49,933 nucleotides of DNA from positions 1 to 49,933 of the forward strand of contig NZ_FQVU01000008.1 in the NCBI RefSeq assembly GCF_900129455.1, given 5' to 3'. The position numbers were made by a program, and so were the translations under genes. Origin of the DNA: Jatrophihabitans endophyticus. Lineage in GTDB: Bacteria; Actinomycetota; Actinomycetes; Mycobacteriales; Jatrophihabitantaceae. Shown piece after piece: positions 7,092-16,004 of the stretch (position 1 is its first letter; every line of letters starts with the position of its first letter). The notes under the pieces were generated by a model that was not told where the DNA came from, made no database searches, and worked only from the letters and a program-made list of their open reading frames with translations.

Positions 7092-9245
7092 ATGTTCAGC
7101 AGACTCGGGCACTCGGTGACCCGCCATCCCGTCCTCGTGATCCTCGTCTGGCTCGCCGTCGTCGGCGGCCTCGCCGCCGGCGGGTTCGCGCTCGGCACGC
7201 CGCAGGCCCCGGACAACGGGACGGCGGGCCTGCCGACGTCCGCCGAATCGGTGCGGGCGCAGCGGACGCTCGACGCGACCTTCCCGAGCGCGAAGTCGGC
7301 GGCGACGGCCACTGTCGTGTTCACCCGCACCGACGGCAGACCGCTCACCGGCGCCGACCAGCGCCGGGTCGACGCCGAGCTGACCGATCTCGCGGGCCGG
7401 GTACGGGACGGTCGCGGTGGCGAGGACCCACGCGCGGCCGTCACGCTCGCCCACAGCGGCACGGTGTCGCCGAACCGGCTCGTCCAGATCGCCGGCGTCG
7501 GCTTCGACAAGGTCTCGGCCGAGGACGCGACCACGAACGCAGTCGGTCACCTCCGCTCGCAGCTGGGTGACGACCTGGCCGGCACGTCGTTGCGGGCGCG
7601 GGTGACCGGCGACGCCGCGCAGGCGAAGGACAGCGTCCTGCTCGGGATCCTCGTCTCCTCGGGCATGGTCGTCGCGATCCTGGCGCTGTTGCTGCTGCTG
7701 TTCCGCAGCGTGCTCGTCGCGTTCACCACGGTGTTCACCATCGCCGCCGTCGGGCAGGGGGTCGCCGCGCTGCTGACGATCGGCGCGCACGTCTTCGACT
7801 ACACCCTCGACGCCACCACCACCGGGCTGCTGCCGGTCGTGCTCTTCGGCGTCGGCACGGACTACGTCGTGTTCCTGCTCTTCCGCTACCGGGAACGGCT
7901 GCGCCACGGCGACGACCACCGGACGGCCCTGGCCGCCGGTGTCGGTCGGGTCGGCGAGGCCGTCGTGGCCAGTGCCCTCGCGGTGGCCGCCTCGTTCGCA
8001 GTGCTGCTCGTGTCGCAGCTCGGCTCGTTCCGCGTGCTCGGTCCGGCGCTCGGCATCGCCGTGCTGGCCATGCTGTTCGCGTCGTTGACGCTGATGCCGG
8101 CGGTGTACGCCCTGCTCGGCAAGCGTTTCGCCCGCAGCGCGTCCTGGCGTCGTGAGCCGACGGCGCGCGTGTCGGGACGTGCCGCGTCGCTCGTGTCCCG
8201 TCGGCCCGGTGCGGTCGCGGCGGCCGGCATCGGACTGCTGGCGGTCGGCGCCCTGCTCGTGACCGGGTACCACCCCAGCTACCAGCCCGACGGCTACCCC
8301 CAGGGCAGCGAGTCGGCCGCCGGGTACGCCGACCTGCGCAGCGGCTTCCCCGCGGGCACGCTCTCGCCGACGCACGTCGTCGTCACCGCGGACGGTTCCA
8401 GCGTGCCCGCGAGCACGGTGCGCGAGGTGCAGCGTGCGGCGGCGAGCGTGCCGGGGGTGGCCGGCGCGGCACCCGGCCAGACGTCGGCCACGGTCTCGGT
8501 CGTCGACGTCCGGCTCGCCGACGACCCGCTGAGCGAGCGGGCGCTGGACACCGTGGCCGCGGTGGAGCGGGCCGTGCACGCGCATCCGGTGGCGGGGGCG
8601 AGCGTCGCCGTCGGCGGCGCCACGGCCGCGTACAACGACGTGCGGCACGTCATCGACCACGACATGCGGCTGATCCTGCCGCTCGCCGGACTGGCGATCG
8701 GACTCGTCCTCGTGCTCATGCTGCGCTCGGTGCTCGCCCCGGTGGTGCTCATGGCATCGGTGGGGTTGGGCTTCCTCGCCACCACCGGCGTCGCGGTGCT
8801 CGTGTTCCAGCACGTCCTCGGCAAGCCCGGCCTGGTGTTCTCGATGCCGCTCGTCGTGTACCTGTTCGTCGCGAGCATCGGCACCGACTACAACATCCTG
8901 ATGGTGGGTCGGCTGCGGGAGGAGCTGCGCGCCGGCGCCGACCCGCGCACGGCGGTCCGGACGGCGGTGCGCGAGGCGGGTCCGACCGTCGCGGCGGCGG
9001 GCTCGGTGCTGGCGGTGAGCTTCGCGATCCTGACCATCGGCGGCGGTCAGCTCGCCGAGATCGGGTTCGCGGTCGCCGCGGGCGCGCTGATCAGCACCTT
9101 CGTGCTCGCCTTCCTGCTGGCGCCGGCGCTGCTGACGCTGCTCGGTCGGGCCGCCTGGTGGCCGTCGCGCACCGCGGGTCCGGGCGCGGCGGCACGGCCG
9201 GAGCGGGAGCTCGTGGGTGCGACGATGAGCACATGGCAACGCTGA
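7092..9245 (+). CDS. MMPL-family RND transporter
   Basis: 717-residue RND transporter of the MMPL (hydrophobe/lipid exporter) class. Two repeats are visible, each with one leading membrane span, an external domain, and a five-span bundle; total about 11-12 spans. The proton-relay Asp-Tyr pairs characteristic of MmpL proteins occur in both halves: GTDYVVFLLFRYRE (about residue 257) and GTDYNILMVGRLREE (about 597). An AAGGA sequence lies about 11 bases before the ATG. Its end overlaps the histidine kinase gene by 13 bases, so the transporter and two-component system form one operon and the system probably controls or senses the transported lipid or drug (inference). Confidence 0.93.
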   Translation: MFSRLGHSVTRHPVLVILVWLAVVGGLAAGGFALGTPQAPDNGTAGLPTSAESVRAQRTLDATFPSAKSAATATVVFTRTDGRPLTGADQRRVDAELTDLAGRVRDGRGGEDPRAAVTLAHSGTVSPNRLVQIAGVGFDKVSAEDATTNAVGHLRSQLGDDLAGTSLRARVTGDAAQAKDSVLLGILVSSGMVVAILALLLLLFRSVLVAFTTVFTIAAVGQGVAALLTIGAHVFDYTLDATTTGLLPVVLFGVGTDYVVFLLFRYRERLRHGDDHRTALAAGVGRVGEAVVASALAVAASFAVLLVSQLGSFRVLGPALGIAVLAMLFASLTLMPAVYALLGKRFARSASWRREPTARVSGRAASLVSRRPGAVAAAGIGLLAVGALLVTGYHPSYQPDGYPQGSESAAGYADLRSGFPAGTLSPTHVVVTADGSSVPASTVREVQRAAASVPGVAGAAPGQTSATVSVVDVRLADDPLSERALDTVAAVERAVHAHPVAGASVAVGGATAAYNDVRHVIDHDMRLILPLAGLAIGLVLVLMLRSVLAPVVLMASVGLGFLATTGVAVLVFQHVLGKPGLVFSMPLVVYLFVASIGTDYNILMVGRLREELRAGADPRTAVRTAVREAGPTVAAAGSVLAVSFAILTIGGGQLAEIGFAVAAGALISTFVLAFLLAPALLTLLGRAAWWPSRTAGPGAAARPERELVGATMSTWQR

Positions 9246-10522
9246 GCGGCCGGTCGCAGGCCCCGCTGGGCCGGGTCGCGGGCGCGGTGCGCCCGGCGAC
9301 CACGGCCTGGCGGGCCGTCCGCCGGCGGACCGCCGCGCTGCCCTGGCTGGGAGACGCCACCGCGGCCGCCGGTTACGCCGTCGGCTGCCTGATCGAGGCC
9401 GGCTCGGCCTCGCCGACGGCCGATCCCTACCGCGCGCTCGACGTCGGCGGCGTCCTGCTCGTCGCCCTCGGCACCGCCGCCCTCGCGCTGCAGCGCCGGT
9501 CGCCGGCCGCGGCCCTGCTGGCCACGGGGGCGGTCGCGTTCGCGCTGTCGTCGCTCGGGTACGTGGGCGAGGACCCGTTCGGCGCGCTCGGCCTGTCGCT
9601 GCCCGGGGCCGGTGCCGCGGTCGCGATGTACGCGCTCTCGCTGCGTCGGGGGCGGCCGCGTTCCGTGCAGGCCCTGCTCGCCGCGATCGTGGTCGGGGCG
9701 GTGCCGACGCTGGTCTTGGGCCGGCACAACCCGGCCACCGAGCTGGCGACCCTCGCGCTCGCGATGGTCGTCGCGTGGTCGTTCGGCGACGCCCAGCGCA
9801 CCCGCCACGCCTACACCGCCTCGCTGCGCGACCGCGCCGAGCGACTGGAGCGGGAGCGGCACGTGCTCGCCGAGGCCGCCGTCGCGCAGGAGCGCGCCCG
9901 GATCGCCCGCGAGCTGCACGACGTCGTCGCCCACCACCTCAGCCTGATGATCGTCAACGCCGCCGCGGCCGACCGGCAGCTGACCCGCACCCCGGCCGTG
10001 GCGCACGCCCTGCTCACCGAGCTGGTCGGCACCGGGCAGGCCGCGGTCACCGAGATGCGACGCCTGCTGACCGTCCTGCGCAGCGAGGGCGAGGGCGGCG
10101 AGCCGTGGCAGGACCGGCATCCGCAGCCGACCTTCGCCGGGCTCGACGAGCTCGTCCAGACGTTCCGCTCGGCGGGGCTGCAGGTCGAGCTCGCGCGCCG
10201 GGGCACGCCGCGTCCGCTCGCCGCCGGTGTCGACCTCACCGCCTACCGCATCGTGCAGGAGTCGTTGACGAACGCGTTGCGGCACGCGGGCGCCGGCGCG
10301 CGCGTGCAGGTCGACGTCGCGTTCGGCGACGACGCGCTCGAGCTGCGGATCCGCGACGACGGTGCCGGCGCCCGGACCGCGGTGCCGCCCGGTGGTGTGG
10401 GCCACGGCCTGATCGGGATGCAGGAGCGGATCAACCTGGTGCGCGGCGAGCTCGCCGTCGGGGCGGACGGCGCGGGCTTCGCGGTCCGCGCGGTGCTGCC
10501 GCTCGCCGGGGCGCGGGCATGA
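9233..10522 (+). CDS. Sensor histidine kinase (HisKA_3 type)
   Basis: 429-residue NarL-class kinase. About five hydrophobic segments fill residues 40-185 with no large external domain, so it probably senses a membrane or lipid signal. A coiled-coil linker leads to the dimerisation domain with phospho-acceptor His229 in ERARIARELHDVVAHHLS. The ATPase part shows the N box (ESLTNALRHAG) and G box (GHGLIGMQERINLVRGEL). I chose the ATG at 9233, inside the end of the transporter gene, because the upstream in-frame sequence is only transporter DNA read out of frame. The stop overlaps the regulator start (ATGA). Confidence 0.92.
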   Translation: MATLSGRSQAPLGRVAGAVRPATTAWRAVRRRTAALPWLGDATAAAGYAVGCLIEAGSASPTADPYRALDVGGVLLVALGTAALALQRRSPAAALLATGAVAFALSSLGYVGEDPFGALGLSLPGAGAAVAMYALSLRRGRPRSVQALLAAIVVGAVPTLVLGRHNPATELATLALAMVVAWSFGDAQRTRHAYTASLRDRAERLERERHVLAEAAVAQERARIARELHDVVAHHLSLMIVNAAAADRQLTRTPAVAHALLTELVGTGQAAVTEMRRLLTVLRSEGEGGEPWQDRHPQPTFAGLDELVQTFRSAGLQVELARRGTPRPLAAGVDLTAYRIVQESLTNALRHAGAGARVQVDVAFGDDALELRIRDDGAGARTAVPPGGVGHGLIGMQERINLVRGELAVGADGAGFAVRAVLPLAGARA

Positions 10523-11193
10523 GCGCGACCAGGGTGCTGTTGGTCGACGACCAGCCGATGATGCGCACCGGGCTGCGGCTGATCCTCGAGGCCGAGCCGG
10601 ATCTCGCCGTCGTCGGCGAGTCGCCCGACGGCGAGCAGGCCGTCGCCGACGCGCGGGCGCTGCAGCCGGACGTCATCGTGATGGACATCCGGATGCCGCG
10701 CCTCGACGGCATCGAGGCAACCCGGCGCATCCTCGCGACGTCGACCACCTCGCGGGTGCTGATGCTGACCACCTTCGACGTCGACGAACACGTGGTGGAC
10801 GCGTTGCGGGCCGGCGCGAGCGGCTTCCTGGTGAAGGACGACGCCCCCACCGCGCTCGTCGACGCGATCCGCGTGGTCGCCGCGGGCGACGCCATGCTGG
10901 CCCCGCAGGTGACGCGCCGGCTGCTGCAGCGCTTCGCGCAGCTGCCCACGGCGGACGCGCCCCGACCCGACGCGCTGGCCGCCCTCACCGCGCGGGAGGT
11001 CGAGGTGCTCCACGCGCTCGCCCGCGGGCTGTCCAACGCCGAGGCTGCCGCCGCGCTGTTCGTGTCCGAGGCGACCGTGAAGACCCACGTCGCCCACCTG
11101 CTCGACAAGCTGCAGCTGCGCGACCGCGTGCAGGCGGTGATCTTCGCCTACGAGTCGGGGCTCGTGCAGGCCGGTGGCCGGCCGCCGGGGTAG
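10519..11193 (+). CDS. NarL/LuxR-family response regulator
   Basis: 224-residue regulator, partner of the kinase just upstream. The receiver domain covers residues 1-125 with acidic pocket DD at 10-11, phospho-acceptor Asp56 (VIVMDIRMP) and Lys at about 106 (FLVKDD). The C-terminal GerE helix-turn-helix is at about 155-215: LTAREVEVLHALARGLSNAE followed by SEATVKTHVAHLLDKL. Expected to bind DNA when phosphorylated; the MMPL-kinase-regulator operon is the natural first target. Ends nose-to-nose with the minus-strand MarR gene. Confidence 0.94.
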   Translation: MSATRVLLVDDQPMMRTGLRLILEAEPDLAVVGESPDGEQAVADARALQPDVIVMDIRMPRLDGIEATRRILATSTTSRVLMLTTFDVDEHVVDALRAGASGFLVKDDAPTALVDAIRVVAAGDAMLAPQVTRRLLQRFAQLPTADAPRPDALAALTAREVEVLHALARGLSNAEAAAALFVSEATVKTHVAHLLDKLQLRDRVQAVIFAYESGLVQAGGRPPG

Positions 11194-11203
11194 GTGTGCT
11201 CGG

Positions 11204-11605
11204 CTAGGGCGCCGAGGTGACCGCGGCGGCGTCGCGCAGGACGGCGCGCTGCGTGGGGCGGGCGCTCTCGAACACCGTCTTGCCGGCCGGGGTGATCGTG
11301 GTGAAGACCGAGCGGCGGTCGTCCTCGCACATCGTGCGGCGGATCAGACCGTCCTTCTCCAAGCGCGCGACGAGTCGCGAGAGCGCGCTCTGGGTGAGGT
11401 GGACGGACTTCGCGAGGTCGTTCATGCGCAGCGAGCAGTCGCCGCCGGCGTCGTAGAGCTGCTGCAGGACCTCGAAGTCGCTGCCCGAGATGCCGTGCTG
11501 CGACTCGAGCTCTCGGTCGAGTGCGCAGACGGTGCGGTGGTACTGCCCCATGAGCTCGTGCCACGAGCGGGCGAGCTCGTCGTCGAGGTCACGCCGCCGG
11601 GCCAT
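11204..11605 (-). CDS. MarR-family transcriptional regulator
   Basis: 133-residue winged-helix regulator. The recognition part MNDLAKSVHLTQSALSRLVARLEKDGLIRR (about residues 60-89, given here in two pieces: MNDLAKSVHLTQSALSR and LVARLEKDGLIRR) and the wing MCEDDRRSVFTTITPAG are typical. It is divergent from the MFS exporter with an unusually AT-rich 86-base gap containing dyads, the classic layout for a repressor of a drug or acid exporter. The ATG at 11605 is six bases from a TAGGGT hexamer, so the mRNA may be leaderless. Ligand unknown. Confidence 0.92.
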   Translation of the reverse strand: MARRRDLDDELARSWHELMGQYHRTVCALDRELESQHGISGSDFEVLQQLYDAGGDCSLRMNDLAKSVHLTQSALSRLVARLEKDGLIRRTMCEDDRRSVFTTITPAGKTVFESARPTQRAVLRDAAAVTSAP

Positions 11606-11611
11606 GACCGC

Positions 11612-11617
11612 ACCCTA
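11612..11617 (-). promoter_or_regulatory. -10 hexamer TAGGGT for marR-like gene
   Basis: Read on the minus strand, TAGGGT ends 6 bases before the ATG at 11605. No ribosome-binding site is present. Confidence 0.45.
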
Positions 11618-11680
11618 GCACATGCGTATACACAAAATGTCGATGCACATTATGTTTGCGCATTAGATGCATCTGCATAA
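11618..11680. promoter_or_regulatory. Candidate MarR operators between marR-like gene and MFS gene
   Basis: This short AT-rich island contrasts with its surroundings. It holds AATGT-cgatgc-ACATT (11636-11651), a perfect 10-bp palindrome AGATGCATCT (11665-11674), and TTATG ... CATAA half-sites (11650-11654 and 11676-11680). TATGTT at 11651-11656 could be the -10 of the MFS gene, placing the 10-bp palindrome over its transcription start. A MarR dimer bound here could shut off both genes. Confidence 0.55.
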
Positions 11681-11691
11681 GACTGTCGCGC

Positions 11692-13329
11692 ATGACCTCA
11701 ACCCAGCCGGCCGTCGCGACGGCCGAGCCCACTCGCTCGACGGGGCAGCCGCTCCAGATCCGCACCACGTCGTGGTCGGCCGCGACGTGGGGACTGCTCG
11801 TCGTGCTCTGCGGCGCGCTCTTCCTCGACGGTCTCGACATCTCGATGGTCGGCGTCGCCCTCCCGTCGATCGGCGCCGACCTCGGGATGACCCCCGGGGC
11901 GCTGCAGTGGATCGTCAGCGGCTACGTCCTCGGCTACGGCGGCCTGCTGCTCCTCGGCGGCCGGGCGTCGGACCTGCTCGGTCGGCGCACCGTGTTCCTG
12001 GCCGCGGTCGGCGTGTTCGGCGCGGCGTCGGTCGTGAGCTCGCTGCTCTCCGATCCCGGCGCGCTCATCGCGCTGCGCTTCGTCAAGGGCGCGGCGGCCG
12101 CCTTCACCGTGCCGGCCGGGCTGTCCATCATCACCACGACCTTCGCCGAGGGCCCGGCCCGCAACCGGGCCTTCAGCATCTACACCGTGTGCGGCGCCAG
12201 CGGGTTCTCCATGGGCCTCGTTTTCGGCGGCGTCCTCACCGAGCTCGGCTGGCGGGCCACGTTCCTGCTGCCCGGCCCCATCGCCCTCGCCCTGCTGCTC
12301 GTCGGGTTGCGCGTCGTCCCCACCGCGGCCCGCGAGGCCTTCCGGCTGGCCAGCTTCGACCTCGCCGGCGCGCTGACCAGCACGGGTGCGTTGCTGCTGC
12401 TCGTCCTCGCGGTGGTGCAGGCGCCGACCGTCGGCTGGGCCGGGGTGCAGACGATCGGCTCGCTCGTCGTCAGCGCCGCGCTCGCCGTCACCTTCGTGCT
12501 CGTCGAACGCCGCCACGCGCAGCCCCTGCTCCGGCTGGGCATCCTGCGCTCCGCCTCGCTGGTCCACGCCAACGTCGCCGGCGCGGTGATGTTCGGCGCC
12601 TACGTGGCCTTCCAGTTCGTCGTCACCATCTACCTGCAGGACGCCCTGGGCTGGTCGCCGTTGGCGATGGCGCTCGCGTTCCTGCCGGCCGGGCTCATCG
12701 TGGTGGTCAGCGCGACGCGGATGGACCGCGTGCTCGCCCGAGTGCCGTCGCCGGTGCTCATCCTCGCCGGGCTCGCGTCCTTCCTCGCCGGTTACGCGCT
12801 CTTCCTGCGCGTCGAGCCGTCGATGTCGTACTGGAACTTCCTGCTGCCGACGATGGTGCTGCTCGGGCTCGGCTTCGCGCTCACCTTCCCGGCCGTCAAC
12901 TCGCAGGCCACCGCCGGCGTCGCCGACCACGAGCAGGGGCTGGCGTCCGGGCTGGTCAACACGAGCATCCAGGTCGGCGGCGCCGTCGTGCTCGCGGTGA
13001 TCACCGCGATCCTCGGAAGCGGCAACGGACACGCGACGGGCACCGGCGAGCTGTTGCCGCACATGACGACCGCCATCGGCGTCGTCGCCGGCGTCGCGAC
13101 CGCGGGCCTGCTCGTCACGCTGCTGCGCGTGCGTCCCCGGCGCCGGACGGTCTCCGTCGCCGCCGAGGCGGCGGCCGTCGTCGACGCCGCGGGGCCGGCG
13201 GTCGAGCGGGCGGAACTGTCACCACCTGCTGACTCGGCGCGTCGGGGCGCGTGGTGGGTGCGGTCACGTGACCGCACCCACCGTGACCGCGGTGACGATC
13301 GTCCGGATCGGGGCGTGCGGCGTGGCTAG
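11692..13329 (+). CDS. MFS transporter, DHA2 (EmrB/QacA-like) 14-span exporter
   Basis: 545-residue proton-driven exporter with 14 hydrophobic segments. Visible motifs: LFLDGLDISMVGVALPSIG in TM1 (motif D1 with Asp) and GGRASDLLGRRTVFLAA (motif A) after TM2. I chose the ATG at 11692; an upstream in-frame TTG lies inside the operator region and adds a non-conserved tail. Divergent from the MarR gene, which probably represses it. The C-terminus is odd: after the last span comes a long Arg/Asp-rich tail read straight through a 30-bp perfect palindrome (13253-13282), which may be a read-through extension. Confidence 0.9.
   Translation: MTSTQPAVATAEPTRSTGQPLQIRTTSWSAATWGLLVVLCGALFLDGLDISMVGVALPSIGADLGMTPGALQWIVSGYVLGYGGLLLLGGRASDLLGRRTVFLAAVGVFGAASVVSSLLSDPGALIALRFVKGAAAAFTVPAGLSIITTTFAEGPARNRAFSIYTVCGASGFSMGLVFGGVLTELGWRATFLLPGPIALALLLVGLRVVPTAAREAFRLASFDLAGALTSTGALLLLVLAVVQAPTVGWAGVQTIGSLVVSAALAVTFVLVERRHAQPLLRLGILRSASLVHANVAGAVMFGAYVAFQFVVTIYLQDALGWSPLAMALAFLPAGLIVVVSATRMDRVLARVPSPVLILAGLASFLAGYALFLRVEPSMSYWNFLLPTMVLLGLGFALTFPAVNSQATAGVADHEQGLASGLVNTSIQVGGAVVLAVITAILGSGNGHATGTGELLPHMTTAIGVVAGVATAGLLVTLLRVRPRRRTVSVAAEAAAVVDAAGPAVERAELSPPADSARRGAWWVRSRDRTHRDRGDDRPDRGVRRG
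13253..13282. repeat. 30-bp perfect palindrome
   Basis: Two 15-bp arms with no spacer; the left arm is GGTGGGTGCGGTCAC and the right arm is its exact reverse complement, centred on TCACGTGA. It sits inside the last 80 bases of the MFS reading frame and about 45 bases upstream of a TAGCGT hexamer serving the next gene. It could be a transcription terminator without a U-tract or a protein-binding site. Confidence 0.8.
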
Positions 13330-13332
13330 CGT
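13327..13332 (+). promoter_or_regulatory. -10 hexamer TAGCGT for secreted-protein gene
   Basis: TAGCGT overlaps the MFS stop codon and lies about 35 bases before the ATG at 13368. The gene also has an AGGAG site, so it would have a short leader rather than a leaderless mRNA. Confidence 0.4.
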
Positions 13333-13367
13333 GCGAAGCGCACCGCCCGCAGCCACGAGGAGATGTC

Positions 13368-14066
13368 ATGCCACGCCCGATCCGCACCCTCGGTGTCACC
13401 GCCGTCCTGCTCGCCGGGACGTGCGCCACGCTGAGCGGCGGTGGCGCCCCCGCCGGTGCGGCGAAGCGCACCTGCACCGCGTGGGCGAGCCCGCCGGCGA
13501 AGGTCGCGCTGACGTCGCACACCACGATCCGACCGCAGCTGCGCGGCAGCTCCGGCTGTGACCCGGACACCGCCGACGGCGGCGCGACGGCGTCGTTGAC
13601 GGCGCCGGGGCAGCGGCCCTACGCGCAGCGGTGGGAGCACTTCGGCGATCGCGAGACGATCGAGCTCGACGCGGCGCTCGACCCCACCGGCCGCTACGCG
13701 ATCACCGACGGTCACGCGCAGGTCTACGACGCGCAGTACCGTCGCGTCCCGTCGTCGTGGCGCACCACGACGACGACCGTGCGGTACGCCGCCCGCTTCG
13801 TCGCGGTCTCGTCGTCACGCCATCGGGCGCAGGGCACGCTCAAGCGCTACGGCAGCGACGGCTACCGCCGTGCCGCCCACGTCACGGTCGCGTTGCAGCG
13901 TCACACGGCCGACGGGTGGACGACGATCGCACGCGCCACGACCTCGGCACGCGGCACGGTCGGGTTCGATCGCGCGCTGCCCGGCTCGCGCAGCCGCTAC
14001 CGACTCGTCTCGCACGGCTCGAAGACCGTGTGGCGCGGCTACGCCCAGCTCGCGGACCGCGGTTAG
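13368..14066 (+). CDS. Secreted protein of unknown function
   Basis: 232 residues. A Sec signal peptide (residues 1-32, basic start, hydrophobic core, cleavage near PAGAA) is followed by about 200 residues rich in Thr, Arg and Tyr with a likely all-beta make-up. Two cysteines (about 36 and 64) could form a disulfide. The second half (GTLKRYGSDGYRRAAHVTVALQ, here broken as GTLKRYGSDG and HVTVALQRHTADGWTTIARA) resembles Ig-like or carbohydrate-adherence repeats found in exported actinobacterial proteins, but I do not recognise a specific family. A strong AGGAG site lies 6-7 bases before the ATG. No partner genes are adjacent. Confidence 0.75.
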   Translation: MPRPIRTLGVTAVLLAGTCATLSGGGAPAGAAKRTCTAWASPPAKVALTSHTTIRPQLRGSSGCDPDTADGGATASLTAPGQRPYAQRWEHFGDRETIELDAALDPTGRYAITDGHAQVYDAQYRRVPSSWRTTTTTVRYAARFVAVSSSRHRAQGTLKRYGSDGYRRAAHVTVALQRHTADGWTTIARATTSARGTVGFDRALPGSRSRYRLVSHGSKTVWRGYAQLADRG

Positions 14067-14083
14067 GGCCTGACGGCGGCGAG

Positions 14084-14305
14084 TCAGCGGAACGCCGCGC
14101 GCCAGCCGTTCGGGCCGGGGCGCAGCGTGCGGCGCGCGAGCATGCCGGGGTCGCTCCAGTTGCCCCGCCGCTCGCGGGAGCGCGGTGCGTCGTCCCCGCC
14201 ACCCGCGACGGCCACGACGGCGGTGAGCACCGCGATCTCCTCGGCCGTCGGCTCGCCCCGGACGATGCGCAACGGCGGTCGACCACCCGGCTGTGGGTCG
14301 CTCAC
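14084..14305 (-). CDS. accE: Acyl-CoA carboxylase epsilon subunit
   Basis: 73-residue small subunit found only in actinobacterial acyl-CoA carboxylases. It shows the signature [20 protein letters not shown] near the N-terminus and a C-terminal [10 protein letters not shown] that fits the usual W-R-A ending. It helps join the beta (carboxyltransferase) and alpha (biotin carboxylase) subunits. GTG start overlaps the accD stop by four bases (GTGA), so the two are made together. Short length and position directly after accD support the call. Confidence 0.88.
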   Translation of the reverse strand: MSDPQPGGRPPLRIVRGEPTAEEIAVLTAVVAVAGGGDDAPRSRERRGNWSDPGMLARRTLRPGPNGWRAAFR

Positions 14306-15912
14306 AGCGGGATGTTCCCGTGCTTCTTGGGCGGCAGCGTCTCGCGCTTGTTGCGCAGCATGCGCAGCGCGCGGATGACGTAGGCACGGGTCTCGGACGG
14401 CTTGACGACCGAGTCCACGTAACCGCGGTCGGCCGCGACGTAGGGGTTGAGCAGGGTGTCCTCGTACTCCTGCGTCAGCTCGGCGCGCAGCTGCTCGGCG
14501 TCGTCGGCGCCCTTCAGCTTCTTGCGGTGCAGGATGTTCACCGCGCCCTGGGCTCCCATGACCGCGATCTGCGCGGTGGGCCAGGCGATGTTGATGTCGG
14601 CGCCGAGGTGCTTGGACCCCATGACGTCGTAGGCGCCACCGAACGCCTTGCGGGTGATGACGGTGACCTTCGGGACGGTCGCCTCGGAATACGCGTAGAT
14701 CAGCTTGGCGCCGCGGCGGATGATGCCGGCGTGCTCCTGGTCGACACCGGGCAGGAACCCGGGGACGTCGACGAGCGTCAGCACCGGGATGTTGAAGGCG
14801 TCGCACGTGCGCACGAAGCGCGCGGCCTTCTCGGACGCGTCGATGTCGAGGCAGCCGGCGAACTGCATCGGCTGGTTCGCGACGACACCGACCGGGTGAC
14901 CCTCGACGCGCCCGAAGCCGACGATGATGTTCTGCGCGAACAGCTCGTGCACCTCGAGGAAGTCACCGTCGTCGAGCAGGTGCGCGATGATCTCGTGCAT
15001 GTCGTAGGGCATGTTGGCCGAGTCCGGGACGAAGGTGTCGAGCACCGCGTCCGTCTCGTCGGCGACGTCGCTCACCTCGGTGTCGTAGACCGGCACCGGG
15101 TCGAGGTTGTTCGACGGCAGGTAGGACAGCAACGCCTTGACGTAGCCGATGGCGTCGTCCTCGTCCGAACCGAGGTAGTGGGCGTTGCCGCTCTTCGTGT
15201 TGTGCGTGCGCGCGCCGCCGAGCTCCTCGAGCGTGACGTCCTCGCCGGTCACCGTCTTCACGACGTCGGGGCCGGTGATGAACATCTGCGAGGTCTGGTC
15301 GACCATCACGATGAAGTCGGTGAGGGCGGGGGAGTAGACGTGGCCGCCCGCCGCCGCGCCCATGATCAGCGAGATCTGCGGGATCACGCCCGACGCGCGG
15401 ACGGTGCGGTGGAAGATCTCGCCGTAGAGGCCGAGCGAGACGACGCCCTCCTGGATGCGCGCGCCGCCGCCCTCGTTGACGCCGACGACGGGACAGCCGG
15501 TCTTCATCGCGAAGTCGAGGACCTTGACGATCTTCTCGCCGTACACCTGGCCGAGCGCGCCGCCGAACACCGTGACGTCCTGGCTGAACACCGCGACCGG
15601 CCGGCCGTCGACCGTCCCGCACCCGGTGACGACGCCGTCACCGAACGGGCGGTTGTCCTCCATGCCGAAGTTGGTGGAGCGGTGCCGCGCGAACTCGTCG
15701 AACTCCATGAACGAGCCCTCGTCGAGCAGGGCGTGGATGCGCTCGCGCGCCGTCATCTTGCCCTTGGCGTGCTGCTTCTCGACCGCGCGCTCCGAACCGG
15801 CGTGCACGGCCTCGTCGTAGCGACGGTCGAGGTCGACGAGCTTCCCGGCCGTGGTGTGGATGTCGGGCTGGGACTCGTCTGTCTGCGCTGCGGCGACGGC
15901 GTCGGCTGCCAT
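14302..15912 (-). CDS. accD: Acyl-CoA (propionyl-CoA type) carboxylase beta subunit
   Basis: 536-residue carboxyltransferase that moves CO2 from carboxybiotin to an acyl-CoA, giving methylmalonyl- or malonyl-CoA. Crotonase-fold halves carry the oxyanion-hole motifs [12 protein letters not shown] (about 146-157) and, in the second half, [12 protein letters not shown] (about 423-434). Asp429 occupies the position that in Streptomyces coelicolor PccB (Asp422) favours propionyl-CoA over acetyl-CoA, so a propionyl-CoA role like mycobacterial AccD5 is likely. It forms an operon with accE and is divergent from birA, which would biotinylate its partner alpha subunit. The alpha subunit gene is not in the window. 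Confidence 0.95.
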   Translation of the reverse strand: MAADAVAAAQTDESQPDIHTTAGKLVDLDRRYDEAVHAGSERAVEKQHAKGKMTARERIHALLDEGSFMEFDEFARHRSTNFGMEDNRPFGDGVVTGCGTVDGRPVAVFSQDVTVFGGALGQVYGEKIVKVLDFAMKTGCPVVGVNEGGGARIQEGVVSLGLYGEIFHRTVRASGVIPQISLIMGAAAGGHVYSPALTDFIVMVDQTSQMFITGPDVVKTVTGEDVTLEELGGARTHNTKSGNAHYLGSDEDDAIGYVKALLSYLPSNNLDPVPVYDTEVSDVADETDAVLDTFVPDSANMPYDMHEIIAHLLDDGDFLEVHELFAQNIIVGFGRVEGHPVGVVANQPMQFAGCLDIDASEKAARFVRTCDAFNIPVLTLVDVPGFLPGVDQEHAGIIRRGAKLIYAYSEATVPKVTVITRKAFGGAYDVMGSKHLGADINIAWPTAQIAVMGAQGAVNILHRKKLKGADDAEQLRAELTQEYEDTLLNPYVAADRGYVDSVVKPSETRAYVIRALRMLRNKRETLPPKKHGNIPL

Positions 15913-15920
15913 GTCCAGGG

Positions 15921-15926
15921 AGCCTA
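15921..15926 (-). promoter_or_regulatory. -10 hexamer TAGGCT for accD
   Basis: On the minus strand TAGGCT ends 8 bases before the accD ATG at 15912. It faces the birA promoter about 65 bases away, so the two genes share one small control region. Confidence 0.45.
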
Positions 15927-15991
15927 ATGCGGCGGGCCCGTCGCCCTGCGGCGAGGTGACCGATCTCGCGGGTCGGCGACGCCGCCCACGG

Positions 15992-15997
15992 TAGGTT
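15992..15997 (+). promoter_or_regulatory. -10 hexamer TAGGTT for birA
   Basis: TAGGTT ends 7 bases before the GTG at 16005. This placement is the reason for preferring that GTG over the in-frame TTG at 15996, which overlaps the hexamer. Confidence 0.5.
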
Positions 15998-16004
15998 GGC
16001 CGGC

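Noticed and set aside
6954-9239. Long minus-strand frame opposite the MMPL gene
   Set aside because: Arg/His/Glu-rich low-complexity translation, no start context, and the sense frame is a clear MMPL transporter.
11656-11691. TTG at 11656 as the MFS start
   Set aside because: It lies inside the operator-like region and adds residues not typical of the family; the ATG at 11692 is better.
13134-13329. Frameshift in the MFS 3' end
   Set aside because: The odd tail could come from a frameshift, but no stop or conserved end in another frame proves it; left as an unusual extension.
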